From an uncultured Mycoplasmatota bacterium (GTDB lineage Bacteria; Bacillota_I; Bacilli_A; RF39; UBA660): 13,580 nucleotides of DNA. The stretch lies in assembly GCA_947296775.1 (NCBI GenBank), contig CAMYRF010000007.1:1-13580 (forward strand). The letters run 5' to 3'. Shown here in pieces: positions 12,707 through 13,580 of this stretch (its first letter is position 1; each line of letters starts with the position of its first letter). The notes beneath the pieces are model-generated. The model was not told where the DNA came from and searched no databases. It saw only the letters and a list, made by a program, of their open reading frames with translations. The position numbers and the translations under genes are program-made.

Positions 12707-13390
12707 TTATTTTCTGCAAGCATCAATAAAATTTCTAAAAATGTTATTCATGTTTTTATCAGTCCTATATAAACTTTCAGGATGAAATCTTACGCCCATG
12801 TAAAATTTTTTATTTTTTGCTTCAACTACATCAGCATAACCATCTTCACAAAATGCAACCTTATCTAAAAATGGTGAATCTTTAATTGCTTTTTTATGTC
12901 TAGAATTAACTTTGATTTTTTCTTCACCAATAATATCATAAAACTTAGAAGTTTGATCAATACTTATATCATGTACATAGTCTTTAGTAGGTTGATTATG
13001 TTTTTCTAGATTAGAAATTGTATATGTCGTCCCGCCTAACGCTCTAACAACAACATTTTGTCCAGCACATATTCCCAAAACTGGTATATCATTTTCATAA
13101 CAGTACTTTGCTACAATCATTTCATAGTTATCACATGCATTACCACCTTGAAATATTATTCCATCACAAAGATTAATTTGTGTGATTAAAGCATCATATT
13201 CATCTTGCTTTAAATTATTATTCCATGTATCTGAGACCTTTAACACTTCATTTTTAGGTAGTAATATACCAATTGCTACTGCACCATTATCAAATATCGC
13301 CTGCTTAACTTCATCTCTAATAAACACATCTGGTTTTGTTTTATTGCTAGCAAGATGTTTAGAAACAATTCCAATTATTACTTTTTTCAT
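12707..13390 (-). CDS. Class I glutamine amidotransferase-like hydrolase (peptidase C26 / PuuD-like)
   Basis: 227 aa, cytoplasmic. The nucleophile elbow LGICAGQN contains Cys108, and the His-Glu pair is in RFHPESL (His203, Glu205), a complete triad. IIFQGGNACDNYE (about 78-90) is the oxyanion-side loop typical of gamma-glutamyl-GABA hydrolases. The N-terminal GIVSKH start also fits that family, which cleaves gamma-glutamyl amides. The exact substrate is unknown; no synthetase or polyamine genes are nearby, and it has no ammonia-accepting partner domain. The start is the ATG at 13390 with AGGAG 8 bases upstream, overlapping the end of the preceding gene, so it is probably co-transcribed with the YgjV-like gene. 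Confidence 0.87.
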   Translation of the reverse strand: MKKVIIGIVSKHLASNKTKPDVFIRDEVKQAIFDNGAVAIGILLPKNEVLKVSDTWNNNLKQDEYDALITQINLCDGIIFQGGNACDNYEMIVAKYCYENDIPVLGICAGQNVVVRALGGTTYTISNLEKHNQPTKDYVHDISIDQTSKFYDIIGEEKIKVNSRHKKAIKDSPFLDKVAFCEDGYADVVEAKNKKFYMGVRFHPESLYRTDKNMNNIFRNFIDACRK

Positions 13391-13395
13391 TTATC

Positions 13396-13580
13396 TTACT
13401 CCTTATTTTTTTCTTGCTTTCTAATATCATATCTATATATCGCTATAAGGTTTGATACAATTACAAATAAATCAGAAAAACCTGCTGCATAAGCCATTGC
13501 TAGAAAATCATATACTAACCAAGCAGTATTATTTCCTAAAAGCAATAATCTTATATTTTTTTCTTTAGACTGAATAAGTG
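13396..13580 (-). CDS. YgjV-like inner-membrane protein, C-terminal part
   Basis: Only the last 60 residues are in the window; the gene runs off the right edge. They show two membrane segments separated by a short turn: LLLLGNNTAWLVYDFLAMAY and a second span ending NLIAIYRYDIRK. The order of a basic start, W-x-x-Y-D-F and a final span with NxxxxYR resembles the C-terminus of the YgjV family of membrane proteins of unknown function. The assignment is by pattern only. Its stop lies 5 bp before the next gene and its last codons include that gene's Shine-Dalgarno. Confidence 0.65.
   Translation of the reverse strand, partial: LIQSKEKNIRLLLLGNNTAWLVYDFLAMAYAAGFSDLFVIVSNLIAIYRYDIRKQEKNKE

Noticed and set aside
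1..13580. CRISPR arrays, tRNA, rRNA, transposases, phage genes
   Set aside because: No repeat-spacer arrays, RNA-gene signatures, transposase or phage structural genes were seen in either strand.

Overview
This is an AT-rich stretch of a low-GC Gram-positive (Bacillota) chromosome. It uses TGA as a stop codon (for example the TGA stops near 7394 and 7870), so it is not a code-4 mollicute. A dockerin-bearing cell-wall hydrolase, GGTGAT/GGAGG-type Shine-Dalgarno sites, a CotD-like spore-coat protein and a Bacillus-type LexA box all fit an uncultured, probably gut-dwelling, Bacilli/Clostridia-type Firmicute. That placement is inference. Every gene lies on the minus strand except one tiny plus-strand gene at 2972-3058.

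Layout, left to right. 1-1560: an envelope pair, the N-terminus of a secreted protein (partial) and a secreted N-acetylglucosaminidase with a C-terminal dockerin. 1687-2450: a mazEF toxin-antitoxin cassette bracketed by two identical 42-bp copies of an intrinsic terminator. 2455-2745: a Cys/His-rich CotD-like protein. 2829-3209: an intergenic region with the architecture of a type I toxin-antitoxin locus. It has a plus-strand transcript encoding a 28-residue membrane peptide, long-range 5'/3' pairing, an SD-sequestering hairpin, and a convergent antisense RNA with its own promoter and terminator. 3213-4520: ffh (SRP GTPase). 4555-5902: two related membrane-anchored proteins of unknown function with duplicated terminators; an 18-base homopolymer lies in front of one. 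5972-8985: a tightly overlapping operon of cysteine desulfurase, dCMP-deaminase-like protein, cytoplasmic thioredoxin-like protein and a thioredoxin-DsbD membrane fusion. 9045-9877: dinD, full length but broken by one frameshift, with a LexA box at its promoter. 10011-12601: mutL followed by an unrecognised charged protein. 12707-13580: a class I glutamine-amidotransferase-like hydrolase and the end of a YgjV-like membrane protein.

How they work together. The redox operon could pass electrons from a cytoplasmic WCSGC protein through the membrane Cys pair to an extracytoplasmic CPHC domain. The dockerin hydrolase and its secreted neighbour probably act on or attach to the cell surface. mutL and dinD are DNA-repair or damage genes but lie in separate transcription units. 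Two toxin-antitoxin modules of different types lie within about 1.5 kb of each other, between the envelope genes and ffh. The strongest candidate for something undescribed is the type I-like locus at 2873-3209. The direct-repeat-flanked mazEF cassette is second.
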